Positions 37,617-46,410 of a stretch of DNA of 64,000 nucleotides are shown one piece after another (the first letter of the stretch is position 1; every line of letters begins with the position of its first letter). The position numbers were made by a program, and so were the translations under genes. Source of the stretch: Sphingobacterium sp. UT-1RO-CII-1 (GTDB lineage Bacteria > Bacteroidota > Bacteroidia > Sphingobacteriales > Sphingobacteriaceae); NCBI RefSeq assembly GCF_026711005.1, contig NZ_JAPPVJ010000001.1:186001-250000 (forward strand), written 5' to 3'. Below the pieces are notes generated by a model. The model was not told where the DNA came from. It did not search any database and was given only the letters and a program-made list of their open reading frames with translations.

Positions 37617-39023
37617 ATGCAATACGACGTAATCGTTATAGGAAGTGGCCCGGGAGGATATGTTGGTGCTATACGCTGTGCACAACTAGGATTAAAAACC
37701 GCTATAATTGAGAAATATAGTACTTTCGGAGGAACGTGCCTCAATGTAGGCTGTATACCTTCTAAAGCATTACTTGACACATCTGAGCATTACCATAATG
37801 CAGCAAATAATTTTGCTACGCATGGAATTGGGATCAGTAGCTTAAAAATCGATGTAAAAAAAATGATTGAGCGCAAAAATGATGTTATTGCGCAAAATAC
37901 AGCAGGCATTACCTATCTTTTTAAAAAGAACAAAATTGACTCTTTCGAAGGCGTTGGTTCATTCATCGACAAAAACACCGTTAAAGTAACTAAAACAAAC
38001 GGAGCGACTGAAGAACTTAAAGCTAAAAATGTAATTATTGCTACAGGATCTAAGCCAACTGCATTACCATTTTTACCTATAGACAAAAAAAGAATAATTA
38101 CGTCAACAGAAGCCTTAAACTTAACAGAGGTTCCAAAACATCTTATTGTTATTGGCGGTGGTGTAATCGGCTTAGAGTTAGGTTCTGTCTATGCGAGATT
38201 AGGAGCAAAAGTATCTGTGGTAGAATTCGCTAAATCTATAATAGGTACAATGGACGGAAGCTTAGGCAAAGAATTACAGCGTGTACTAAAAAAGAATTTA
38301 GGTATGGAATTCTTTTTAGGTCACAAAGTTACGGGAGCAACCAGTAAAGGTAAAAACGTAACAGTAACAGCAGAAAATGCGAAAGGTGAACCTATCACAA
38401 TTGAAGGTGATTACTGCATTGTTTCTGTTGGAAGAACTTCTTATACAGAAGGTCTAGGCTTAGAGAATATCGGCATAACCACTGAAGAGCGAGGAAACAA
38501 GATTTCAACCAATGAGCATATGGAAACTATTGTTGAAGGGATTTATGCTATTGGAGATGTTATAAAGGGGCCAATGTTAGCACATAAAGCTGAAGATGAA
38601 GGAGTTTACGTAGCAGAGAGAATTGCTGGACAAAAGCCACATATTGATTATAATTTGATACCTGGTGTAGTATACACTTGGCCAGAAGTTGCTTCAGTAG
38701 GAAAAACTGAAGAACAACTTAAAGAATCAGGGATTAAATATAAAGCAGGTTCATTTTCATTCAAAGCATCGGGCAGAGCCAAAGCATCAGGAGATACTGA
38801 CGGTTTCGTAAAAGTACTTGCAGACGCCACAACTGATGAGGTTTTAGGTGTACACATGATTGGCCCTAGAGCTGCTGATATGATTGCAGAAGCTGTCGTT
38901 GCTATGGAATATAGAGCATCTGCTGAAGACATTGCACGTATATGTCATGCGCACCCTACATTTACAGAAGCTTTAAAAGAAGCTGCTTTAGCTGCTACAG
39001 CTAATCGAGCAATACATGCGTAA
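37617..39023 (+). CDS. lpdA: Dihydrolipoyl dehydrogenase (copy 1)
   Basis: A 468-residue flavoenzyme (E3) that reoxidises dihydrolipoyl groups of 2-oxo-acid dehydrogenase complexes or the glycine cleavage system. The FAD motif GSGPGGYVGAI is at the N-terminus, the redox disulfide is GGTCLNVGCIPSK, the NAD motif is IGGGVIGLELGS, and HAHPTFTEA near the end carries the catalytic His-Glu pair. A second copy lies at 40495; the two probably serve different complexes. No E1 or E2 gene is in the window. Confidence 0.94.
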   Translation: MQYDVIVIGSGPGGYVGAIRCAQLGLKTAIIEKYSTFGGTCLNVGCIPSKALLDTSEHYHNAANNFATHGIGISSLKIDVKKMIERKNDVIAQNTAGITYLFKKNKIDSFEGVGSFIDKNTVKVTKTNGATEELKAKNVIIATGSKPTALPFLPIDKKRIITSTEALNLTEVPKHLIVIGGGVIGLELGSVYARLGAKVSVVEFAKSIIGTMDGSLGKELQRVLKKNLGMEFFLGHKVTGATSKGKNVTVTAENAKGEPITIEGDYCIVSVGRTSYTEGLGLENIGITTEERGNKISTNEHMETIVEGIYAIGDVIKGPMLAHKAEDEGVYVAERIAGQKPHIDYNLIPGVVYTWPEVASVGKTEEQLKESGIKYKAGSFSFKASGRAKASGDTDGFVKVLADATTDEVLGVHMIGPRAADMIAEAVVAMEYRASAEDIARICHAHPTFTEALKEAALAATANRAIHA

Positions 39024-39028
39024 AATCA

Positions 39029-39065
39029 AATATCTCAAAGGCACTTACTGTACCTTTGAGATATT
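39029..39065 (+). terminator. Hairpin after lpd copy 1
   Basis: A perfect 13-bp stem (39029-39041 with 39053-39065) with an 11-base loop but no T tract. Confidence 0.6.
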
Positions 39066-39145
39066 CCACCCTATAATCTTATATGCTCAACTGCATTAGC
39101 TATTCATTTATATAGAATAAATATTCTCTTTTAAAAATTAAAAAC

Positions 39146-39541
39146 ATGAACTTTTACACTCGTAAATGGATTAAACCAGAAGATCTGAACCCTAATGGAA
39201 CACTATTTGGTGGAACACTTTTACGTTGGATAGATGAAGAAGCCGTTATATACGCAATTGTCCAACTAGGCAATCACCATGTGGTTACAAAGTATATTTC
39301 TGAAATCAACTTTATCAATACAGCCAAACAAGGCGATATCATTGAAATGGGCATAGTAGCGACTCAGTTTGGTAGGACTTCTATTACTATGCGCTGTGAA
39401 GTTAGAAATAAAATAACTAGAAAAACAATCTTATCAATAGACAAGCTTGTTTTCGTAAACTTAGATGAGAATGGCACCCCTACCCCTCATAACAAAACAG
39501 AAATAACTTATGCCTATATGGGAGTAGAGAAACCCGAATAA
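39146..39541 (+). CDS. Acyl-CoA thioesterase, single hotdog domain
   Basis: A 131-residue hotdog thioesterase. The motif DLNPNGTLFGGTLLRWIDEEA is typical of YciA-type enzymes, as is VVTKYISEINFINTAKQGD. It is shorter than the thioesterase at 5225 and shares only the fold motifs with it. Cytoplasmic. It sits between the two lpd genes without obvious operon links. Chain-length preference is unknown. Confidence 0.88.
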   Translation: MNFYTRKWIKPEDLNPNGTLFGGTLLRWIDEEAVIYAIVQLGNHHVVTKYISEINFINTAKQGDIIEMGIVATQFGRTSITMRCEVRNKITRKTILSIDKLVFVNLDENGTPTPHNKTEITYAYMGVEKPE

Positions 39542-39545
39542 AATA

Positions 39546-39836
39546 TTACTTTTTTGCGAACACCTGTTTTTTCAAATCTTTTTCTACCCAAAAAGAGACA
39601 ATTGGAATAAGGGATAGAAAAAAATATTTTGCCACTCTAGAGAAAGACCATTTATATTCATTCCAGCACATTACTAATAATATAACAAAAAGTACAACTA
39701 AAAAGCCATGAATGGATCCGGCTATTTTAACAGCCTCAGGAATGTTAGCAAAATATTTTAAAGGCATAGCCACAAAGAACAAAATAACAGTAGACACCGC
39801 CTCCCATAAGGCAATTTGTTGAAAAATTCGTAACAT
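39546..39836 (-). CDS. DUF3817 membrane protein
   Basis: A 96-residue protein with three likely membrane segments (about 10-30, 40-60, 70-84). The pattern EAVSTVILFFVAMPLKYFANIPEAVKIAGSIHGFLVV matches DUF3817, and the SIHGFL histidine is conserved in the family. Function unknown. Its 3' end almost touches the convergent thioesterase stop (4 bases apart). Only the family can be stated. Confidence 0.85.
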   Translation of the reverse strand: MLRIFQQIALWEAVSTVILFFVAMPLKYFANIPEAVKIAGSIHGFLVVLFVILLVMCWNEYKWSFSRVAKYFFLSLIPIVSFWVEKDLKKQVFAKK

Positions 39837-40125
39837 ATCAGATAATAAAATATTCGTAAACTAATCAATACAACCCCATACTTTGCGGTTGCAATTTGTG
39901 ACAAAATTACTAATATAGTATTATACGAACATTGAACTCCATATTTTTTGACATTTTAAAGACTAGCCCCGTTAAACACCCACTCATTTATATAAACAAA
40001 GCGAAAAAGCTTTGCTCTATCCCCAAAAAAATATGTATTTTTGGTAAACAGATATCATGTATATTACTGTAAAATCACAGCAAACATCATATTTGAAATA
40101 TAGGACAGAAACTGGTATAATTTGA

Positions 40126-40192
40126 TTGTAAAAATTAAATAGAGGCCTATCGAAGCGAATATAATTTATTCGAATAATAGGCAATTTTACAA
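40126..40192. repeat. Imperfect long stem-loop (67 bases)
   Basis: Three nested pairings: TTGTAAAAATT (40126-40136) with AATTTTACAA (40183-40192), GCCTAT (40145-40150) with ATAGGC (40177-40182), and CGAATA (40156-40161) with TATTCG (40167-40172). It may be a structured RNA or a small MITE-like element with terminal inverted repeats. It lies in a 658-base gap (39837-40494) without convincing ORFs. Confidence 0.5.
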
Positions 40193-40302
40193 CAAACTTA
40201 CTCGCTCAGAAAGTTTAACATTATAGATTTAAAGAGTTTAAAGGTTCTATATTTTTTTAGAGCAAAAAAACACTAAATTACCTTTAATTGGTAAATTAAA
40301 CA

Positions 40303-40497
40303 CATATGACATTCTCATGTTTAATAAGTAAAAAACACGAGAGCTCCATATGACGGATAAAAAATAGATTATACACATATGAAATATCCATATGACAGAG
40401 ACAGCACAAGCCCAAATGAATATAATTATTGCACGAGCTCGTGACAATCGGCTTGGATATCTCATATAACTATTAAAAGACAAATTATTTACATATG
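40303..40497. repeat. Cluster of five CATATG sites before lpd copy 2
   Basis: CATATG occurs at 40303, 40347, 40376, 40389 and 40492, three times as ATATGAC. Two copies share the longer CCATATGACrGA. A 12-bp palindrome CACGAGCTCGTG lies among them near 40433. The last CATATG includes the lpd start codon. The arrangement suggests operator sites for a regulator, but no half-site pattern is certain. Confidence 0.4.
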
Positions 40498-41883
40498 AAT
40501 TACGACATCATAGTAATTGGTAGTGGCCCCGGCGGTTACGTAGCTGCTATTCGCGCATCACAACTAGGATTCAAAACTGCAGTTATTGAACGCGAAGCAT
40601 TAGGTGGTATCTGTTTAAACTGGGGGTGTATACCTACAAAAGCATTATTAAAAAGTGCACAAGTATTCGAATACCTAAATAATGCAGAAGATTACGGCAT
40701 TAAAGTTCAAGGTGGAGAGGCTGATTTTCCAGCTATTGTCAAAAGAAGCCGTGGTGTAGCAGAAGGCATGAGCAAAGGCATACAGTTTTTAATGAAAAAA
40801 AACAAGATTGATGTTATCATGGGTACTGCTAAAATTAAAAAAGGCGGTAAAATTGAAGTAAAAGTTGCCGACGGTTCAGTAAAAGAATATACAGCAAAAC
40901 ACACTATCTTAGCTACAGGAGCACGTTCTCGTGAATTACCAAGCCTGCCACAAGACGGCAAAAAAATAATCGGCTATCGACAAGCTATGAATTTACCTTC
41001 ACAACCAAAATCAATGGTTGTAGTTGGTTCTGGTGCTATAGGTGTTGAATTTGCCTATTTCTATAACGCAATTGGTGTAGATGTAACCATTGTCGAATTT
41101 ATGGATCGAATTGTACCGGTTGAAGATGAAGAGGTTTCTAAACAATTAGAAAAGTCTCTTAAAAAAGCTGGAATAACAATTCTTACAAAAGCTGAAGTAC
41201 AGTCTGTTGATAGTTCAGGGACGTTAAGTAAGGTCTCTATAAAAACAGCAAAAGGAACAGAAGTTATTGAAGCAGAAGTTGTTCTATCAGCCGTAGGAAT
41301 AGCACCTAATATCGAAAACTTAGGCCTAGAAGAAGTAGGCATTAAGACTGATAAAGGTCGTGTTGTAGTAGATAGCTTCTACAAAACTAACATAGACGGA
41401 GTATACGCTATAGGAGATATTGTTGCAGGACAAGCTTTAGCCCACGTTGCTTCTGCAGAAGGCATTACATGTGTGGAAAAAATCAAGGGGCTGCAAGTAG
41501 ATCCTATTGATTATAACAATATCCCTGGCTGTACATACTGTTCTCCTGAAGTTGCTTCTGTAGGCTATACCGAAAAAGCAGCCAAGGATGCAGGGTATGA
41601 AATCAAAGTTGGCAAGTTCCCGTTCTCTGCTTCTGGGAAGGCCTCTGCGGCAGGAGCTAAAGATGGTTTTATAAAGCTTATCTTCGATGCAAAGTATGGT
41701 GAATTATTAGGAGCTCACATGATTGGTGCTAATGTCACGGAAATGATAGCAGAAATTGTAGTTGCACGAAAACTAGAAACTACTGGGCACGAAATTATTA
41801 AAGCAATACACCCGCACCCAACAATGAGTGAGGCCATCATGGAAGCAGCAGCAGACGCATATGGTGAAGTTATTCACTTATAA
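40495..41883 (+). CDS. lpdA: Dihydrolipoyl dehydrogenase (copy 2)
   Basis: A 462-residue E3 flavoenzyme. FAD motif GSGPGGYVAAI, redox disulfide GGICLNWGCIPTKA, NAD motif GSGAIGVEFAYF and C-terminal HPHPTMSEA are all present. The GGICLNWGCIPTKALL form is typical of E3 from pyruvate dehydrogenase complexes, whereas copy 1 has the TCLNVGCIPSK form seen with 2-oxoglutarate dehydrogenase; the assignment of each is inferred. The stop codon lies in a 54-bp palindrome that serves as terminator. Confidence 0.94.
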   Translation: MNYDIIVIGSGPGGYVAAIRASQLGFKTAVIEREALGGICLNWGCIPTKALLKSAQVFEYLNNAEDYGIKVQGGEADFPAIVKRSRGVAEGMSKGIQFLMKKNKIDVIMGTAKIKKGGKIEVKVADGSVKEYTAKHTILATGARSRELPSLPQDGKKIIGYRQAMNLPSQPKSMVVVGSGAIGVEFAYFYNAIGVDVTIVEFMDRIVPVEDEEVSKQLEKSLKKAGITILTKAEVQSVDSSGTLSKVSIKTAKGTEVIEAEVVLSAVGIAPNIENLGLEEVGIKTDKGRVVVDSFYKTNIDGVYAIGDIVAGQALAHVASAEGITCVEKIKGLQVDPIDYNNIPGCTYCSPEVASVGYTEKAAKDAGYEIKVGKFPFSASGKASAAGAKDGFIKLIFDAKYGELLGAHMIGANVTEMIAEIVVARKLETTGHEIIKAIHPHPTMSEAIMEAAADAYGEVIHL

Positions 41884-41931
41884 AATAAAAAGAGCCTTTA
41901 AGAATTCTTAAAGGCTCTTTTTATTTTATAA
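41878..41931. terminator. 54-bp perfect palindrome / bidirectional terminator
   Basis: Both halves (41878-41904 and 41905-41931) are exact inverted copies without a loop spacer. It contains the lpd stop codon and separates lpd (+) from the lacI-type gene (-). The T runs on both strands fit bidirectional termination. Confidence 0.9.
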
Positions 41932-41937
41932 ACTTTT

Positions 41938-42942
41938 TTATTTTAAAACTAACTTCGAGGGAAATGCAACATCTTTGGTTGCAAGCTCTTCTTTTGACAT
42001 AATATTTTCAAAGAGAATCTCCGCTGCTTTACGAGCTTGTTGATCGGGATATTGTTCAATACTTCCCATTGGTGGATTTTCCATATACTTCCATAATGGA
42101 TAATTAGCATAGCTAATAAAATAAACATCCTTTTTCTGAACTAAACCTCTCTGTCTTGCATACCTCATAACATCCAGGGTAACAAAATCATTAAAAGAAA
42201 CTACCGCAGAAGGACGATCAGATAAAACTAGCAATTCTTCCATAGCAACAACATTCCCTTCCTCAGTTAAATCTGTATTAACTACATACTTTTCATCGTA
42301 TACTAAACCTTCGGTTTTTAACGCTTTTTTATAGGACTCTTCCCGTTCCTGTGAAGCTAGTAAATTTTCAGGCCCGTTTATTAATGCTATATTCTGATGC
42401 CCTATAGAAGCAAATGCCTGAATAGCTTCACGCATACCAGATGATAAATCACTATATACCTTATTTACTCCTTCAGTTTTAGGTACACAGTCGAAAAAAA
42501 CTACAGGAATATCTGCTTCTTTAAGCACTTGTACAAAATTCAAATCCTCCGTATTTTTACCTAAAGACATTAAAATACCATCAACTCTGTGTTTTCGAAA
42601 AGTTTGAATAATCTGTAATTCTCTATCAGCATCATCATGAGATTGTCCCATTAGAACTGTGTATTTGTGGCCGCTAGCTACATTCTCTATTTCGCTTATG
42701 GCCGAAGAGAAAAAAGGTTCAGAAAGACTTGGTAAGATAACACCGATTGTAAACGTCTTTTTTTGTTTAAAAAAAATAGCTGTTTGATTTGGCTCGTAAT
42801 TCAACTCTTCAGCCATCTTTTTGACCCGCATAGTTGTTACCAAACCAATACTAGGATGATCATTCAATGCCCGAGAAACAGTTGAAGGTGATATTTTTAG
42901 CTTTTTAGCAATTTCTTTTATTGTTGTGGGCTTTTTTTTCAT
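41938..42942 (-). CDS. LacI-family transcriptional regulator
   Basis: A 334-residue repressor. The N-terminal helix-turn-helix is residues 6-31 (TTIKEIAKKLKISPSTVSRA), followed by the hinge (LNYEPNQTA) and a periplasmic-binding-protein-like effector domain starting TFTIGVILPSLSEPFF. LacI regulators usually control sugar catabolism, but no carbohydrate gene is nearby. It lies 34 bases after the S41 protease and could be cotranscribed with it. The effector is unknown. Confidence 0.92.
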   Translation of the reverse strand: MKKKPTTIKEIAKKLKISPSTVSRALNDHPSIGLVTTMRVKKMAEELNYEPNQTAIFFKQKKTFTIGVILPSLSEPFFSSAISEIENVASGHKYTVLMGQSHDDADRELQIIQTFRKHRVDGILMSLGKNTEDLNFVQVLKEADIPVVFFDCVPKTEGVNKVYSDLSSGMREAIQAFASIGHQNIALINGPENLLASQEREESYKKALKTEGLVYDEKYVVNTDLTEEGNVVAMEELLVLSDRPSAVVSFNDFVTLDVMRYARQRGLVQKKDVYFISYANYPLWKYMENPPMGSIEQYPDQQARKAAEILFENIMSKEELATKDVAFPSKLVLK

Positions 42943-42976
42943 GCTTCATGCTTTTTATCACTCACAAATATAAGCT

Positions 42977-44566
42977 TTATTTTAGCAAATTTCTCTTTGG
43001 AAACTTATACATCCCGTTTTTAAGCTTACTACCACCAATTTGAATATGTGATTTCGGTCGTTCTTTTCTCATATTTGAACTAGCAACTTTACTAATGCTT
43101 CTTGTTAAACTTTCAAAAGATCCGGTTTGAATGTGATTTAACGCAGCACTTAGCATTGATTCTTCTTTGTCGCCGAAATCTGCGAAACTCCCAAACTCCC
43201 AAACATGTGCGTCAGGCTTCATACCACCAAAATACTCACCTCCGTCATATCTTTTACTACTCTTACCACCCTTATTGTTATCACTATTTATTGTCATAAA
43301 AGATGTCACATACAATTCAATCTTTGGATCAACTATAGGTATTCCAAAAAATCCCACGGGCTTTCCATATGTATTATCAGCGATTTGATTGCCATCTCTA
43401 TTACTATATGTTCCAACTATATAAACCTCCATATGTGGTTCTAACACATTCATCAAAAGCTCACTTGCAGATGCTGTAGCAGATGTAACTAAAAAATAGA
43501 CTCTCCTAAGGTTTAAATGGCCCTTTTTACTAAAGTATACAGGGCCAAACTCATCACCTTCATCTAACCACCCCCAACTTTCTAAAGTTCCGTTTACTTG
43601 GTTTGTATACATTAGCTTTTTATCCATAGCTGAAGGCACAATTTTATCTGCCAGGTACTCTGCTGTTAATACAGAACCTCCTCCATTATATCGTAGATCC
43701 ACGACCAGCTCATCCACCCCTGCAGATTCAAAATTTTTGAACACTTTCTCAAACGCATGATACATATCCGTTTTCACAAATACTCCCCCTTCTCCATTAG
43801 TACCCACACTTTCATCTATATTTAAAAAAGAGTTAAAAGCCAAATAACCAACTTTTTTGCCTGCCAGATCTAGAATATTGTCAGCCAAAATAGGATTAGG
43901 AATAAACGTACCACTCGTAATTTCTTTTTCAATGATAACTCCTTTTTTATTTACAAATTTTATTATCATTGATCCGGCTGTTAAATATTTTCCTAATAAA
44001 GGGTCCTCGGGATTATCTCCATATACAGAAACTATTTTATCGTCACCGTTGATACTTAGAACCTTATCACCCCGTCTCATTCCTGCAGTATAAGCAGGCG
44101 AAGCTTTATCAACCATTTGCACTGATAAATCATATCGGTTTCTTTCCTCACTATCTTGTAAAAAGAAAAATGTTACACCAAAGCTAGTTGTAGCAATTCC
44201 CTGCATCTCGCCACTAATTTCACCATCACGATCTAAAAAACTAAATCGGTCAATAGGCCGATTAGTTAAAGGGTCATTTGGTGTCAACTTCACTAAAGAG
44301 TACAACACTTCTTCTCCACTGCTAAAGGCCTGCGTATATTTACGGAGAACATCTTGTTTTAATATATCATCTACATTTCTTGGGGGCATATATTCCTGCC
44401 ATAATGAGAGGAACTTCGTATAGTAAAACACAGAATCTTTTATCAGATCTTCTTTTGTATCGTGATCTATTTTCTCTGGATTCTTTATTTCCTTCTTACA
44501 AGCTGAAAATCCAAGAATTAGAATAAAGAAGAGTAAAATTAGGGATTGTTTATTCTCCATATACAT
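42977..44566 (-). CDS. S41-family C-terminal processing protease, lipoprotein
   Basis: A 529-residue exported protease. An N-terminal signal with lipobox GFSAC (Cys near residue 23) suggests membrane anchoring. A PDZ domain (about 140-215; SPAYTAGMRRGDKVLSI) precedes the S41 catalytic domain, with LVVDLRYNGGGS and the serine block TSATASASELLMN. Start: ATG at 44566, with ATG at 44560 as alternative. It starts 15 bases after the degenerate HAD gene, so it likely belongs to the lolD operon. Confidence 0.9.
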   Translation of the reverse strand: MYMENKQSLILLFFILILGFSACKKEIKNPEKIDHDTKEDLIKDSVFYYTKFLSLWQEYMPPRNVDDILKQDVLRKYTQAFSSGEEVLYSLVKLTPNDPLTNRPIDRFSFLDRDGEISGEMQGIATTSFGVTFFFLQDSEERNRYDLSVQMVDKASPAYTAGMRRGDKVLSINGDDKIVSVYGDNPEDPLLGKYLTAGSMIIKFVNKKGVIIEKEITSGTFIPNPILADNILDLAGKKVGYLAFNSFLNIDESVGTNGEGGVFVKTDMYHAFEKVFKNFESAGVDELVVDLRYNGGGSVLTAEYLADKIVPSAMDKKLMYTNQVNGTLESWGWLDEGDEFGPVYFSKKGHLNLRRVYFLVTSATASASELLMNVLEPHMEVYIVGTYSNRDGNQIADNTYGKPVGFFGIPIVDPKIELYVTSFMTINSDNNKGGKSSKRYDGGEYFGGMKPDAHVWEFGSFADFGDKEESMLSAALNHIQTGSFESLTRSISKVASSNMRKERPKSHIQIGGSKLKNGMYKFPKRNLLK

Positions 44567-44581
44567 ACTAATTTATCAGTA

Positions 44582-45124
44582 TTAAATAACTATTTGAATT
44601 TGCTCTTCTTCCACACTATACTGTTCGGCAATATAAGCAATTGGTACAATATTTCTAAAATGTAATTCATCACTAAAAAAAACACGTAATGTGGCCACAA
44701 TTACATGCAACTCCTGCCAATCAATATGTTTGATCTTATTTAACTGTTCCACAGGATTACCCTCTGTCAGAATTGCTAACTGTTTGCCCGAATCAAACAG
44801 TCTTTTCAATTGAAACTTAGCTTCAGGTTTTAAAAAAAGTTTTAGTGGCAAATGCGCATTTGCACGCAGTCTTTCAAAGTTCTCTATATAACTATTCGGT
44901 AAATCAAAGTTATCAAGTGTTTTTTCCAATACTACGTCTTCACCGAACTGCTCATATGTCGTTTTCATATAAGCAACAATATTTTCACCAACTACATTCG
45001 CTTCAGTAAACTCTACAAAATTGGAAAACAAATAATATACCTGTAGTAAATAATCTCGCTTGGGATACAGTACATCGTCCAACTCAAAAACATAAACACT
45101 CTTATCAAGGGAAATATGATGCAT
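44582..45124 (-). CDS. Degenerate HAD-like protein
   Basis: A 180-residue protein with a HAD-like beginning, YVFELDDVLYPKRDYL. The usual nucleophile position (DxD) reads E-L-D, so Glu replaces the first Asp. Motif II is visible (LAILTEGNP) and motif III probably lies at LNKIKHI, but the protein ends at IQIVI just where motif IV (VGD) should begin. Phosphatase activity is therefore unlikely. It lies between the 155-residue unknown gene and the S41 protease with gaps of 11 and 15 bases. A binding or structural role is possible. Confidence 0.75.
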   Translation of the reverse strand: MHHISLDKSVYVFELDDVLYPKRDYLLQVYYLFSNFVEFTEANVVGENIVAYMKTTYEQFGEDVVLEKTLDNFDLPNSYIENFERLRANAHLPLKLFLKPEAKFQLKRLFDSGKQLAILTEGNPVEQLNKIKHIDWQELHVIVATLRVFFSDELHFRNIVPIAYIAEQYSVEEEQIQIVI

Positions 45125-45135
45125 GAAAAATTAAA

Positions 45136-45603
45136 TTAAACTAAACATAATACCAACTCGTCCCCTGAATCCGAACGAATACCTACTCCAGAAAAATAAT
45201 GATCATCCAATTGTTCTTTAGAAATCATATTTTCTCCGGAACTAAAAACTTGTAGATTCAAACTTTTGTCAGGATTCTCTACAATTAAGCATCCTGTCAA
45301 GTCATGTGGCACTAACAACTTTACACCATATTCAGCTAGCAAAACACGTACTTCCCACAATGGCTGCAACTCCGACCTTCCTAAAGGTAATAGCTTATCA
45401 ATACCCTCATCTAAACACAATTTCAATAATTCATGTGCAAATGTCGTTGTGTTAGCAACCGGTATTGCTTTATAATTAGTTTGCTTCAAAACTTCAGGAA
45501 AATCCTCCGAAGAACCATAAACAACTTCGTATTTTTCACCTAACAAATGTCCCACTCGTTGTGCAAAAGGCCTCGTTCCGTACGTTATTAATATTTTACT
45601 CAT
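45136..45603 (-). CDS. Unknown protein, pre-ATP-grasp (Rossmann-like) fold
   Basis: A 155-residue protein beginning MSKILITYGTRPFAQRV. The pattern KLLPLGRSELQPLWEVRVLLAEYGVKLLVP resembles the N-terminal pre-ATP-grasp half-domain of CarB/PylC-like ligases, but the ATP-grasp domain itself is absent. I chose the ATG at 45603, 2 bases after lolD; a TTG at 45609 would overlap lolD. Operon context: lolD, this gene, degenerate HAD, S41 protease. The function is unknown. Confidence 0.7.
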   Translation of the reverse strand: MSKILITYGTRPFAQRVGHLLGEKYEVVYGSSEDFPEVLKQTNYKAIPVANTTTFAHELLKLCLDEGIDKLLPLGRSELQPLWEVRVLLAEYGVKLLVPHDLTGCLIVENPDKSLNLQVFSSGENMISKEQLDDHYFSGVGIRSDSGDELVLCLV

Positions 45604-45605
45604 AT

Positions 45606-46259
45606 TCAAACTATCTGTCCATCTCTCATATGAACTGTCCTGTCGGAGATACCCGCAAGATCCTCATTATGGGTAACAATAATAAATGTTTGTCCCATTG
45701 TATCCCTAAGCTCAAAAAACAATTGGTGCAACGCCGCTGCATTCTCAGAATCCAGATTACCTGAAGGTTCATCGGCTAAAATCAAAGCCGGCTTATTAAT
45801 CAATGATCGGGCTACTGAAACTCGTTGTTGCTCTCCACCCGACATAGCTGTTGGCTTATGTTGAGCTCTATTTCCGACACCTAATCGTTCCAAAAGCTCC
45901 ATGCCTCTTTGTTCTGCCTCCCGTTTATTCACACCAGCAATAAATGCCGGAATACAGACATTCTCTAGTGCTGTAAATTCAGGTAATAAATGATGAAATT
46001 GAAATACAAAACCTATATTCTGATTGCGGAATAAACTTATCTTTTTCTCTCCTAACTTTCCGACATCTATTCCATTGATCATCAAACTTCCTACATCAGG
46101 TCTATCCAGTGTACCAACAATATGCAAAAGAGTGCTCTTACCTGCACCTGAAGCACCAACAATAGAAACTATTTCCCCTTCAGTAACTGACAAATCCACG
46201 CCTTTCAAAATAGGCAACTGCCCATAAGTTTTATGTATATTCCTTGCCTTCAATATCAT
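45606..46259 (-). CDS. lolD: Lipoprotein-releasing ABC ATPase LolD
   Basis: A 217-residue ATPase of the Lol system, which extracts lipoproteins from the inner membrane for transfer to the outer membrane. Walker A is GASGAGKST (35-43), the signature is [14 protein letters not shown] (140-153), and Walker B is [26 protein letters not shown] is typical of LolD. I prefer the ATG at 46259 over an upstream TTG. The lolCE permease is not in the window. It leads the operon with the next four minus-strand genes. Confidence 0.9.
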   Translation of the reverse strand: MILKARNIHKTYGQLPILKGVDLSVTEGEIVSIVGASGAGKSTLLHIVGTLDRPDVGSLMINGIDVGKLGEKKISLFRNQNIGFVFQFHHLLPEFTALENVCIPAFIAGVNKREAEQRGMELLERLGVGNRAQHKPTAMSGGEQQRVSVARSLINKPALILADEPSGNLDSENAAALHQLFFELRDTMGQTFIIVTHNEDLAGISDRTVHMRDGQIV

Positions 46260-46410
46260 AATACGAAGGTAAGGAAAAAGCCATAAAATCAATTAAGAAA
46301 GAATGTCAGCTGTATAAATAAAACATGCGCATCCTAACAAACCACAAATTAGCGAGCATTTACTTGACCTTTACATTAAAAAACCATATTTTTACGACAA
46401 ATTTTTTAAG

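Noticed and set aside
40391..40468. 25-codon ORF with a DHFR-like start (MNIIIARARDNRLG)
   Set aside because: The likeness ends after about 15 residues, the ORF stops at once, and no further DHFR sequence follows in any frame.
40247..40483. 78-residue ORF on the minus strand before lpd copy 2
   Set aside because: Composition is that of A/T-rich noncoding DNA, it overlaps the repeat cluster, and I see no motif.
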